21,521 nt of DNA from Russula earlei. Its lineage: Eukaryota; Basidiomycota; Agaricomycetes; Russulales; Russulaceae. Position numbers and translations under genes: made by a program. The notes beneath the pieces are model-generated. The model ran no database searches and was not told the origin of the DNA. It saw only the letters and a list, made by a program, of their open reading frames with translations. Shown here piece after piece: positions 10,321 through 20,146 of this stretch. Where the stretch lies: assembly GCA_025769875.1 (NCBI GenBank), contig JAGFNK010000797.1, positions 1 to 21,521 of the forward strand. The letters are read 5' to 3'. Each line of letters opens with the position of its first letter. The stretch's first letter is position 1.

Positions 10321-11167
10321 CAATTGTCACAACAAATTACCCAGCTGAGCGCCCCTCGGCTCGGAAGGACCCACTCAGTCCTCCTTTGGACGACCGAAGA
10401 AGCCTAATCCTCTGTCAGAACAGAAATGCCCAGGGGACTGCTTCCTTGCTTGTTTCCTTTTGTTCTTGCTCGCCAGCCACTGATCCATCCACGGCATCAT
10501 GCCACTTAACATGACGAGAACAATGGACTCAGCTTGAGTCTTGAGACATCCAAGTCCGTTCACCCGTCTGACCCACCGCGGCCGTGAGAGGAGACCCCCT
10601 CCGACTCGGCGGTAGGAGAATGCATATGTGCTGGGACCTTGGTCAATCACGGCGACAGTCTCGGAATGTGCACCCCACAATACACACAATTAATAAGGCT
10701 GAGACGGACGGTCGATCATGGTATAGCAGCCTCAGACTCCTTCCCTTCGTTGAAGTTCCGCGTATGCCAGTGGCACAAGGGAGACAACACAAGGGAGATC
10801 GTGTGCACGGGATCATGACCCAGATCCGACTGTCGCGGTTCCTCCCCCCCCCAGTGGCCGGCCACAGTAAAGCATGCATGATGAACTCGAAAGGAGGCAC
10901 GGGTAGAGTGTGTGTTCCCACTGCCTGCACAAGGCAGCGGACGGGGGAGTCGCATCGTATCGCCCGTTGTCGCTCCCTGCTGAGTCCTTGTTGTAAATTG
11001 ATTGTTGTCAGTGTACGATTGCTACTGCTGCTGGTGCTGCATTCACTACTGGTATTACTACTAGACGGCGGAGTCAGGGGCCATGGATGGTTCAAGAGAG
11101 GGAAAAGGGAAAAGAAGGGTGGCGTCGACGAACAATGCGAGAGGAAAAGGAGCTTTTAGGGGAAGCC

Positions 11168-11188
11168 GGGTGGGGGGTGGGGGGGGGG
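11168..11188 (+). repeat. G-rich tract, potential quadruplex
   Basis: Runs of 3, 6 and 10 G are separated by single T residues, enough for a four-stranded G structure. It lies about 200 bases beyond the NST1 stop codon, so any NST1 3' leader reaching it would be C-rich. Confidence 0.5.
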
Positions 11189-11222
11189 CTGAGAGTGGGT
11201 TGCAGACAAAAGCACAAAGTGA

Positions 11223-11271
11223 ATGGATGGGATGGATGGGATGGATGGGATGGATTGAATGGGATGGATGA
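11223..11271 (+). repeat. GGATG-type minisatellite
   Basis: Tandem alternation of ATGGGATGGA units, about four copies, with a single TTGA interruption before the last one. The array is non-coding and lies 115-160 bases beyond the NST1 stop codon. Confidence 0.75.
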
Positions 11272-11385
11272 GTGAAAATGCTACAAAGCCATGCGCAGAG
11301 ACGCCATGCCATGAAAATTGCATATGATGTTCAATAAAGTCTGCCCCCTCCACCTTCCAACGCTTCCCCGACTTCCCACGTCACC

Positions 11386-14300
11386 TCACGCGCCATTATG
11401 CGGCGACGTCGGCGATCCATGCACAAACGGGCTCTGCGCCGCTGCAAACATGTGGCCTGCAGCAGCCGGGTGCCATAGCGCAGGATCCGGCACGCCAGCA
11501 CCGACGATGCCACCCCCAATCCCGATGCCCACACCACCGATACCCAGACCGGCACCACCCCACATGGGGCCTGCGAGTGGCCCTGGAGGAGGCGCCGTGC
11601 GTATGCCGAGTCCATGTCCAAACCCGACAGGTGGGGGAGGCGGTAGTTGTTGCTGCGGCGGTTGAGTAGGCTGTTGAGACTGCTGGGCCTGCGGCGGTGG
11701 TGGTTGCGGTTGCTGCGGTTGCTGAGCCGAGGGTCCCCAAGGAGACGCGCCGTTAACGGCACGCGGCGAGCCGAAACCGCGCCATCCAGGGGGCCCACCT
11801 ACGCCCACACTCACGCCATTGCCGCCTACAGGACGGCGGTCTGATACGATCTCGTCATCCTCAGTGGCGAGCGCGGACGAGCCCCACACGCCTTTCGGGC
11901 TCGGTGAGCGGCGTACGGGCGACGCGGTGCTGAACGACGCAGCCGAGGCGGACGTCGCAGAGGGGGGCGTTGTCGTCCCGCTCGTGCTTGGCCGCGCAAT
12001 GGGCGCGATGGGCCTTCCGATGAGACCGACATCCGGCGCTGGGGTCGTAGTGACATTGTTCGAGCTTCCACGACGCCCGGCGCCTGGGGCCAGGCCCGAG
12101 CTCGGCGGCGCAATGGGTGCGGGAGGACGGGGTGGAAAAGACATGTCAAATGGAGTCCGTGCTGGGCCAGGGACAGGGGCAGCGGGGAAACCGGGCGGAA
12201 GCGCGGAGGGCGCCAGGGGCTGGACCGGTGGGGCGAATGGTGGCCCAGGTACAACGAAAGGCGTAGGGGGTGGAGCAAAGGAGCGCGGAGGACCGTTGGG
12301 TGAGAAGAGCGGGGAGGGGTGAGGTGGCGATATCGGAGGTAGTTGCGGGGTGATGGAGAGCAGGGGCTGCGGGGTTGGAGGTACGGTCGCCGGCTGCCGG
12401 GTGGGCTGCGGAGGTTGCGACTGGTTCTGAGGCTGCGAGCCAGGAGTAGCTTGTGTTTGTGACTGCGACGGGGTGCGAGATGCAGCAGGGGATGAAACAG
12501 CGGATGACTGGAGAGAATGGGACTTGGCCATGATCCTCTTCGATGATGCCGTGCTGTTGGGAGAACGCTGGGAAGACGATCCGAGAGACGCGCTATTGCG
12601 AGGAGACGTGGTGGTGCGAAGCTTGGAGGCGCTAGTGGAAGAGTTTGGTGCGTTGCGTTGTTGTAGATGTTCACGCTCCTTTGATGCGGCGCGCTCTTTG
12701 GCCTCCTTTTCTTCACGCGCTCTGCGTTCCTTCTCTTCGCGCTCCTCGCGTTCCTTCTTTGCCGCGCGCTCTGTTGCCAGTCTCGCCTCGCGCTCTTCCT
12801 TGACCTTACGCTCCCGTTCTTCCTTTTCTCTGCGTTCGGCCTTGAGACGCTCCTCCCTTTCTCGACGTTTGCGCTCCCGTTCCGCCTCGCGCTCCTTCTC
12901 CTCTGCGGCCCGCCGTCTGCGCTCCTCCTCCTTCCGCGCTTTCTCTTCGTCAGCTTGCCTTCGGGCAGCCTCTTTCCGCGCCTTGTCTTCTTCGCGTTTC
13001 TTCTTTTGCGCTGCTTCGAGTTGGACCTGTTTCTCCCGAATCGCGGCCTCCTCAGCGGCCTTTTCGGCCGCACGCTGGGCACGCTCCTCCTCTTTTGCCT
13101 GTTTCTGCAGCCTGCTCCACCCAATTGTGGTCAGGATCCGTCTGACAAAGACGAAGACAAAAGAATAAAAGGAGCACGCACCGCCGTTTGTCTTTCTTTT
13201 TCTGGTTCTCCTTCGCCCTGCGTGCCTCGCGGTCCTTGGACGCTTTGTCTTCGTCCTCAAGCTCACGAAGCAGCTGCATCTGACGCTCCTGCGCGATCTT
13301 TTCTCGGTACGCTTGGAGCACTCGCTGCTCGAACATGCGTGCGGCAAAGATGGAGAACATGCGTTTGCCCTCTTCCATCTTTTGATCCTCGGTGAGCGCC
13401 TGCGCACGTCAGCATCGCCTCACAATGCCAAAGAGTCCTGATACAGACCTCTCCTTCGTCCTCCTCCTCCTCGTCCTCCTCCTCGTCATCGTCGTCATCA
13501 TCGTCGTCGTCGTCACCTTCCTCCTCGTCGTCTGCATCACTATCCTCTTCCAGATCCTGAGCAGCCTGCTGCTCGCGCTGCATGCGCCGCTCTGCGAGTT
13601 GCTCCATCATCTCGAGGAACTTTTGTCCATCGTTCTTAAGAAGGTCGTCTGCGACTGTGAGAATGTTACCTGAGAAAGTGGAGTAGAGTGGTACGTAAGT
13701 GGAGCACGCAACAGAGAAAGGTTAAAAAATTTGCCAACGCACCCGTGACGGCGAGACTATTCCCGAAATTGAAGAGCCCATCGCCATTGGCAGCTTTCCC
13801 ATTCGGTGGGGCTGGCCGATCGCGCCCAGCATGAGCGCGAGGGCCTGTGCGGAGCTTGGTTGGGGGCATCTCATCGGGATCATCCTCCTCGGGGTCGTCC
13901 TCGTCCTCATTGTCATCCTCGTCGTCGTCGTCCTCTTCATATTCCTCATCCTCTTCGTACTCTTCGTCATCCTGCTCATCGTCGTCGAACTCGCTCTCGT
14001 GAGGAGGATGCTTGCCCGTTTTTCGGCCATTGATTTGAGGGGGGTGTGCCTGAGGCTGCTTTGCGGACGCTCGCGTGCTGCGCGGTGCGCCTATAACGGT
14101 TCCGTTCTTGTCGAGCTCTACAGAACCGGGAAAAGGACCTGGTCCAGGGGGAGGAGGGTGGACACCCCCGGAGGCAACGTAGCGCTGCTGGATGTTCGCG
14201 TACTGCTCTAGTTCATCGTAGTAGGCATCGTACAGTACCTCGAGCTCTTCTTCGATGGCGCTCCTAAATATAGCAGGACGCGCAGAGGGGCACATGTATC

Positions 14301-15935
14301 AATAATCAGCAAGCAAAAAAAGAAAAGAAGAAAAAAACGAGAGAGAGCTTGTAGACGAACCGCTTGCGACCGCAGACAGCACAGGCGCAGCTGTGACGCT
14401 GTTGTTCCTTCATCTTTTTGAGGACGGCTTCTTTCTCTAATTTGACGAGGTTGCGTCGATCTTCCTCTCCAAGGCCGAGCCAGAACTCTTTGATACGCTC
14501 GCGTTCCTCGGTCGAGCTCGTGCTCCATATCTTGTTGTTTGAATTTGTGTGATTCCGAGAGGACGGTGCTTGAGTTGTGGGCTGTCGATGTTGGGAGGCA
14601 TTCGAGGAGGGAGGTGATGGATGGTGATGGGGATGAGTGTGGGGATAAGGATGAGGTTGAAGGGGGGCCTTTGATGCAGCTCTAGACGAGCGGGTTGTGG
14701 GAGATGGCGTACTGGTTTTCTGTTGGGTGGCCGTCGTGGCCGTGGTTGTGGAGGGTGCAGTGGTAGTGGCGGAGGGAGGAGGGGGAGGATAGTTCATGGG
14801 CAGTTTGCCTTGAGCTCTAGAAGATGGTGGCCTTGTCTGGGAGGGCATGTTGAGGGGAGATGATGATTTGGCCTTTGCTGCCGCTGCTCGCCGCTGCTGA
14901 TGCTGCTGCTGCCGCCGCCGCCGCCGCTGCTTCTGCCTTTGGTAGCAAATCGCTGACCACCGAAACGACCGAACTGGTCACCGACTGGCCGTCCCTCGTG
15001 GGATTTTCTCGGTCATCCTCCGTCCCTCCACCCGGCACCACCGATCTCCTCCTTCCATTCCGGCCCGGCCAACTCCCATCCGTCCCCGGTGACTCCACCT
15101 TCGCCGGCCGCCTCCTCTCCGCCTCCTCACCGGCAGATGATGTTAAGCTATACGACCGCTCCTCTTCATCTTCATCACCGCCTTTCGTCACCTCGGCAAC
15201 TCCGACGCCTACCCCGATTATCCCCCCCTCCCCCCCCTGTTGTTCAAGGGCCGCCGCGAACGCCGCATCGGCAAAAAAGGACGGATCGACCGGCAGGGAC
15301 ATGTCCCCTTGCCACCCGGCAACCATCCCTCCTGCCGCCGCCTTCACCTCTCGCTCGAACAACGCATCGCCGTCGACGGTCGGGCCCGTCACATGACCCT
15401 CGCCTTGTTCGCCCGTCTGCACCATTTGCTGTGCAATCGCGTACATAGCCTGCGCCTTGGTCCGCTCGTTACCACCCGCAGCACGCAACGGCGGAGAGAG
15501 GGAGGCGTTCCGTACAAAGTTGCGAATGTGCGCTGGCAGCGCTGCCCAATACGCGCCGTCTGGCCGTAATCCACCCCCGCCTGCATCCATCCGCTGATAC
15601 AGCTCGTTCGCGGTCGCCAGCAATTCTGCCTGCGCCGCCGCAGTCGCGTCCGCACCTGCGACTCCAAGGTTGTGGGCACCCGCCCCCCCGCCGTTCGCTG
15701 CCCCGCGCGGCGCTTCCAGCACCGCGGCTATGGCCTCGGCGAGTCCCTCTTCGGGAGCTGGGAGTGTCCCGAAATCGAGTCCGTCGCTCGGGGCAAGGAC
15801 ATCAACCTCGTCTCGGCGTTGTTTCGCAGCCGCACGCCTCTTCTTTTTGTGCTTTCTGCCGTGCGCTTCTAGCGTAGCAGCTGGAGGCGGAGGCGCGAGA
15901 GGCGCTGCAGTAGCCTTCTGCTTTCCGGCTGCCAT
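11386..15935 (-). CDS. NST1: Stress response protein NST1, with an apparent +1 frameshift
   Basis: Fungal NST1 (negatively affecting salt tolerance) homologue, about 1419 residues if frame is kept. Minus-strand exons: 14361-15935, 13743-14263, 13449-13669, 13182-13399, 11386-13111; introns of 97, 73, 49 and 70 bases. Features in order: a basic [10 protein letters not shown] stretch near residue 35; [10 protein letters not shown]; an Ala run near 340; Pro/Ser-rich linker; the conserved core [20 protein letters not shown] through [10 protein letters not shown] to [17 protein letters not shown] near 460-540; two Asp/Glu-rich blocks; the [20 protein letters not shown] segment; a long charged coiled coil about 790-1020; and a Pro/Gln/Ser-rich tail. 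Odd: exon 1 changes frame at base 14888, in the Ala run after codon 349; skipping that one base makes every phase agree, and unskipped the protein stops after 372 residues. No GT donor lies between the shift and the preceding [11 protein letters not shown] segment, so an intron is a poor explanation. A sequencing error, a real mutation or programmed shifting are the options. Confidence 0.9.
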
Positions 15936-16285
15936 GCGATGCCGTCGTTGTCGTCCGATCGATGGACTTTGTGGGCTCTGTAAGTGTGCTTCGGGGAGAA
16001 TGTCTTCTGTTTCAGCCCAATCTCGGTGAGCACAACCTGTGGTGTGTATCCAGAACGGTCAGCGCCGTTCTAGCGCGGCAATAGTTACGGTTCTATCGCG
16101 CATGTATAAGATCTCACCGAATATTGATCAGCTGCAAATAGATGTAGTTAAGTAAGAAGTGAAGACCTCAAGAGAGTGAAGCGCGATGCTGACAAGCGCT
16201 CATCATGCGCACTCCGCCCCTCCCACGCCTTCTCCCGGCCCGCCAACCGGCAATCCCATTGTACACTACACTTACTATCATGAGT
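15936..16285. other. NST1 upstream region and edge of the repeat block
   Basis: This should hold the NST1 leader and promoter. A weak minus-strand TATA-like stretch (CTTATACATG) lies near 16100-16110. Composition changes from GC-rich to AT-rich at about 16,270-16,285, where the fold-back repeats begin. No gene seen. Confidence 0.4.
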
Positions 16286-16918
16286 GGGGAGTTTCAAAAC
16301 TTTTACTAAATCACAAATAGAAAAGGATCAACAACACATTTTTATGATCAGTCTTTTGGAATTGATGTGATAATATATGAACTGGCCCCCTGAAGCATCA
16401 CCTTGGTATAAGATGGATGGGTGGTTGAGTCGGAAGAAAGCCGATTGTGCAAGTCCAAAAATTGGGAGTTTCAAAACTTTCGTCACGGATTGTCATGCTG
16501 ACTCATACAATCGGTCTGCTGCTTTGGACGTGTAGCTGAGCGGCAGACTTTGAAACCCAATGGGCGTTGGAGTACACACTGTCACACAGTTTCACCCTTT
16601 TGTCTGTATCTCCCCTCCTGCTCCTCTGAATTCTCTATACTTTTACATGAGGCTTTTATAATATGCATAGATAATATATTGAACACTTTATGATATTTTA
16701 TTGAGAAATACTTCTATCCAGAACTGTTTAAATCAAATTTTGAGCCTTCCCCTGTAATATCAGCAAGATCACAAAGCAAGCACAATGAAATTTCTTTACT
16801 TCTTTGATCTATAATTTGGTATACAGTATTAGTGATATATCCAAGCAAGGATCAGCTAATTTGTTGTGGCGATCTCTTATAAAACTGCATTTTGAAACTC
16901 TCTGGTATTTTGAAACCC
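16286..16918. repeat. Repeat cluster with GAGTTTCAAAA motif in both orientations
   Basis: The motif GGGAGTTTCAAAACTTT or a close relative occurs forward at 16286-16304 and 16464-16480, and inverted at 16547-16559, 16889-16900 and 16907-16918. The stretch is AT-rich and non-coding. The arrangement is that of nested terminal inverted repeats of small non-autonomous DNA elements. No target duplication was identified. Confidence 0.45.
16461..16561. repeat. Fold-back (MITE-like) unit of about 100 bases
   Basis: It begins ATTGGGAGTTTCAAAACTTT and ends ACTTTGAAACCCAAT, so its ends pair with one another apart from a two-base indel and a few mismatches. The interior contains TAGCTGAGCGG, which matches the polymerase III A-box consensus, but no B-box was found. 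It may be a small non-autonomous transposon or a hairpin. Confidence 0.4.
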
Positions 16919-17113
16919 ACAACATGTGATAGTATCACTGTGGCAGCAGGGGGGGCTCCTTGATCTGCTACCACAACCAGGTGCGGATTTCCCATGGTAA
17001 AACCCGGGGCAAGGATGGGCAACAATGAAGATGACAGTGTGCTCTGCAAGGTCAGAACCACCCATCTGAGCCATGACTACTGACAGCCCCTACAACACTA
17101 ATAATAAATACCT

Positions 17114-17123
17114 TTCTGCCCAT
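17114..17123 (+). repeat. Target-site duplication, left copy
   Basis: TTCTGCCCAT is repeated exactly at 20137-20146, directly outside the right terminal repeat. Ten bases is within the usual MULE range of about 8-11. Confidence 0.6.
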
Positions 17124-17124
17124 A

Positions 17125-17152
17125 GTTGATGTCTTTTCGCAAAAAGTGTCAC
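17125..17152 (+). repeat. Left terminal inverted repeat of the MULE
   Basis: Read inward, its last 18 bases (TTTCGCAAAAAGTGTCAC) match the inverted right end except for one inserted T and one substitution; the outer 10 bases match only in part. Confidence 0.55.
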
Positions 17153-17306
17153 GCTCCAGAAATGGTAAGTGCCCCACCAGCGTGGCTCCTCAAGGCAATT
17201 CCCATAAACCCCGCAATTGTTTTCGAACACAGAATAATAATTACACACACAATGTCAACTTTCATAATGGTGGTTTCAGGGGTTATGGACAACAAAATAA
17301 ACTAAT

Positions 17307-20018
17307 CTAAGGGCTCAATTGTGATGCTGAGAAGGCCAGCGCTGCCACACTTGGGGTGAGTGGTGTGAAGGCGCCTGTGGGCAATGATGAGGGGAGGGAA
17401 TACACTGCGGCTGGGCCGAGGGAGGGAGCGGTTGCAGGGGGTGCACATGCCTGAGAATGCGCAGCTTGGGCCTGCACATGGGCCATGACGGAGAGGGCAT
17501 CGGATTTGGTGTGCTTACCCAAGTGTTCCCCCCCAGTGTACGGGTCGCTGTGAATGCGACAGTGCTTGCCCTTGGCAGTGCCAATACTCTTCTCCGTCAA
17601 CCCACGCTTGTTGGGGAGGCACTTCCACTTTGGGGCCTGTTTGATTCCCATATGGTTGGCGGTCTCCGTCCAAGTGTTTTGATTGGGCACAATTGCAGCC
17701 TTTTTGGGTAAATTGCTCTGACGCTGAGTAGATGCGATCGTGGTGGTTAGGCTATACTTTACTGACTGGTAGGCTTTGACAATGGCTGGGGTTGCTGTTG
17801 CTGGCTCCATCGGCTGATTGATAAGCGACTGTGATAGGTAACTAATATCTTTTGTGAGTGTTTGAATGGATTCCTCTGGTCTTGGAATGCCAGTGTGTGC
17901 ATGGGTAATTGAGGACTGTGCTATGAGGCACTTAGGCTTATCATCTGGGAATGTGGTGGGGAAATGGTGTTGGATAGTGGCTATGTGCTTGCAAAACTGT
18001 ACCCTTGGGAAGTCAGGGCAATCACATATTGATCGACCTTCAACAACAAAGAATTTACCCTGTTGAGAAGCTGACACAACATGGAAGCAGTTGTCATCAA
18101 ATTTCTCGATTGAATCTCGGAAAATGCTATTGGCTATTTCCAGGATTTCATGCCACCATTTCTCAGCCAGATCAGAGCCCACCAGCCCTACAGCTCGTCA
18201 TGTGCTCTCATTTTGGTAATGAGGCTCCATACCATTCACTAGTGTGTGAATAATATGGTCGATCCTCCGATTCCACTTCCTGTCAAGCCAATGCATTTTT
18301 AATACATGATGATATCTAAATTAAATTAGTAATTAGATCTGGCCATGTCAAATCGATAACATATGCTTCAAGTAACATATTGGTGTCTCCCTCCGCAAAA
18401 ATTGTCTTGCTTTTTCGGACGACTTTGGACCACATATGGCTATAAGGCAACCATTTTGAAGCCAGGTAATGCACAAAAGATTGAGGGTTAGAGGGATCAT
18501 TTGCAATATCATCCCAAAGCTTGAAGAATGTGGCCATATCCTCTGTATTCACCCAAGCTTTGACCTTGTCCCACAGTGCTCAAAACTTGGTGGTAACAAT
18601 GTGTGATCTCATTGCATGGAGGATGTGCCATGTGCAGAGGTACACTTGGCTCCGTGGGTACACATCCCGAAGCGCTGCGATTTGTGCCTCATTGCAATCT
18701 GTCATTATTACTGAGGGGCAGACAGTGGGACTCGCTTCCTTTACCCAGTTTACAAAAAAGGAAATGATTTCCATGTTGCCATTTGAAGCGAGCATCCAGG
18801 CAACAGGAACACCTATAGGGAGTATGAGTACTCCGTGCCAAGATCCCAGATTCATTCTTATGCACTATGCCCTCAATGGTCCCTAGTGATGATCGTAAAT
18901 AGAAGCAGATCAACATATTGGGTTGTATTATGTGTCACGTCGATACTGATAAATGAGTGGCCATGGCACCAGAACACATCCTGTTGAAACTTGGTTTGGA
19001 TGCAAAGGACAAAGCACCCTTTATGCAGCTTTGAAGTCTGGGGTGGTTCATCAAGCTTATCTTGATAAAAGACTGATATCTTTTCAGCTCTGAGTCTATC
19101 AACCCACAGCCTCACAGAGACAGCATCTTCTTCATGCAAATGGATGCCCTCTTTGTCTATCTGCTGGGCCAATTTCCGGATATCCATGGGGTTAATGAAT
19201 TTGTTGCGAGAATTGTCTGGTGCTGCCTCTTGAATGCGCTGCACCTGCAGATACACTTTCAGATAACTGGCGCAACAAAAACTAGATCAATTACATATGA
19301 TTTCTCTAATGTCCACCTTAGCCGCTAACATGGATGCAATTTGATCCTGCGCTCCATGCAATAGCCAAGTATACTTGATATTGGCTAATCCGATTTCATG
19401 ATTGTGCTCCATGATATAGCGACCAAGGACCGCTGGCATGTCTGGATACAATTTGATTGTGATCTGGCATCGGCATCCCGTTTTCTTAGATTTGATCTTG
19501 CGTTTCCGCTCAGGGTTTTTTTTTACATATTTTGATTCCCCTCTGGACATCCGGTGCGAACAAACATAGATGTGCTGCTTGGACCAGAGCGGCCCCTTGT
19601 TGGTTTGGGTCAAGGACATGACTAATTGAATGGCATGTGCTTCTTCCTCTTGCCGGCACCACATGTCAAACTCAGCTAGACTACCCCATTGATTGGGATA
19701 GTTGCCCTTTTCTTGGTCATAAGTGAAGCCACCCCACTTCCTAGAGGTGGCAGGAGTCTCTGTGCCATCGGGAGGGATGTTCTGGGTGTTCTGGGATAAA
19801 GCGGCACATGCTGTTTGGTTGAGATCCACATTGAGATCCATGGAAAACATAGTGGGTGGGGTGGTTGGCACAATGATCGTCTCTGGCATGGCAGCGGGAA
19901 CATGTGATGTAGTGATTAGGATGACAGGAACTGGATAGCAGGAACTGGAAAGGTTACACTCCTCCCCTCTGTTCATCCCATTCTCCCACAATTTCAACAA
20001 CCACAATTTTGTTATCAA
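17307..20018 (-). pseudogene. MULE transposase with FAR1-like and SWIM zinc fingers, degenerate
   Basis: Minus-strand segments 19295-20018, 18866-19255, 18361-18812 and 17307-18315, separated by intron-like gaps of 39, 53 and 45 bases. Order of features: an N-terminal Cys/His finger (YVCSHR, GCRCQI, HNHEIG; FAR1/WRKY-GCM1 style); the transposase core, with its first acidic residue in SIDVTHNTTQY (codon 18939-18941) and the second in VIMTDCNEAQ (18697-18699), followed by LCTWHILHAM; then a SWIM finger CDC...CKH near 17983-18027; and a Pro/Ala-rich tail ending at 17307. Breaks: in-frame TGA at 18873, 18580 and 18198, and a frame mismatch across the 18316-18360 gap although that gap has GT, a TACTAAT branch site and TTTAG. 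The start codon is uncertain, with several Met before 19,830. These proteins cut and paste their element via the inverted repeats; this copy cannot make a full product. Confidence 0.82.
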
Positions 20019-20107
20019 GTAATTTATTAAATAATTATATTAATTTTATGGATTGTAATGATGTTCAAACACTAATCTGCTGACAAAGTCCAATAGTCCG
20101 GATTTGG

Positions 20108-20136
20108 GTGTCACATTTTTGCGAAATTCCAAAGAC
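20108..20136 (-). repeat. Right terminal inverted repeat of the MULE
   Basis: On the minus strand it reads inward from 20136 and includes TTTCGCAAAAATGTGACAC, the partner of the left repeat. It ends directly against the right copy of the 10-base direct repeat. Confidence 0.55.
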
Positions 20137-20146
20137 TTCTGCCCAT
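20137..20146 (+). repeat. Target-site duplication, right copy
   Basis: Exact direct copy of TTCTGCCCAT at 17114-17123. Confidence 0.6.

Larger units (their letters stand above)
7926..11385. other. Long gene-poor stretch between pheromone ORF and NST1
   Basis: About 3.4 kb in which I recognise no coding region. Many frames are open on both strands but they overlap, lack family motifs and are not joined by consistent introns. It holds a run of 15 T at 10306-10320, a G-rich tract at 11168-11188, a GGGAT/GGAT minisatellite at 11223-11271, and the 3' region of NST1. A minus-strand frame near 9860 begins MDSFSML like a pheromone precursor but ends without a CaaX box. Long non-coding RNAs or fast-evolving small genes cannot be excluded. 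Confidence 0.5.
17124..20136 (-). mobile_element. Mutator-like (MULE) DNA transposon, about 3.0 kb
   Basis: A degenerate MULE transposase gene, reading on the minus strand, is bracketed by imperfect terminal inverted repeats (17125-17152 and 20108-20136). These share TTTCGCAAAAA followed by GTG-CAC, and are in turn flanked by an exact 10-base direct repeat. The gene fills nearly the whole interval, as in compact autonomous elements. Base composition is lower in GC than the host genes. The copy is probably inactive itself because its gene is broken, but both ends appear present. The outermost 10 bases of the two terminal repeats match poorly, so the exact ends may be off by a base or two. Confidence 0.7.

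Noticed and set aside
14860..15396. Plus-strand open frames of 119-178 codons opposite NST1 exon 1
   Set aside because: They are antisense shadows of GC-rich coding sequence, dominated by Ala/Ser/Pro.
16527..16575. tRNA-like stretch with a perfect A-box (TAGCTGAGCGG)
   Set aside because: No B-box or T-arm, and the would-be acceptor stem does not pair; not a tRNA gene.
16852..17074. Minus-strand ORFs of 65-69 codons just left of the MULE
   Set aside because: No family resemblance; they lie in the repeat cluster and contain two copies of the fold-back motif.
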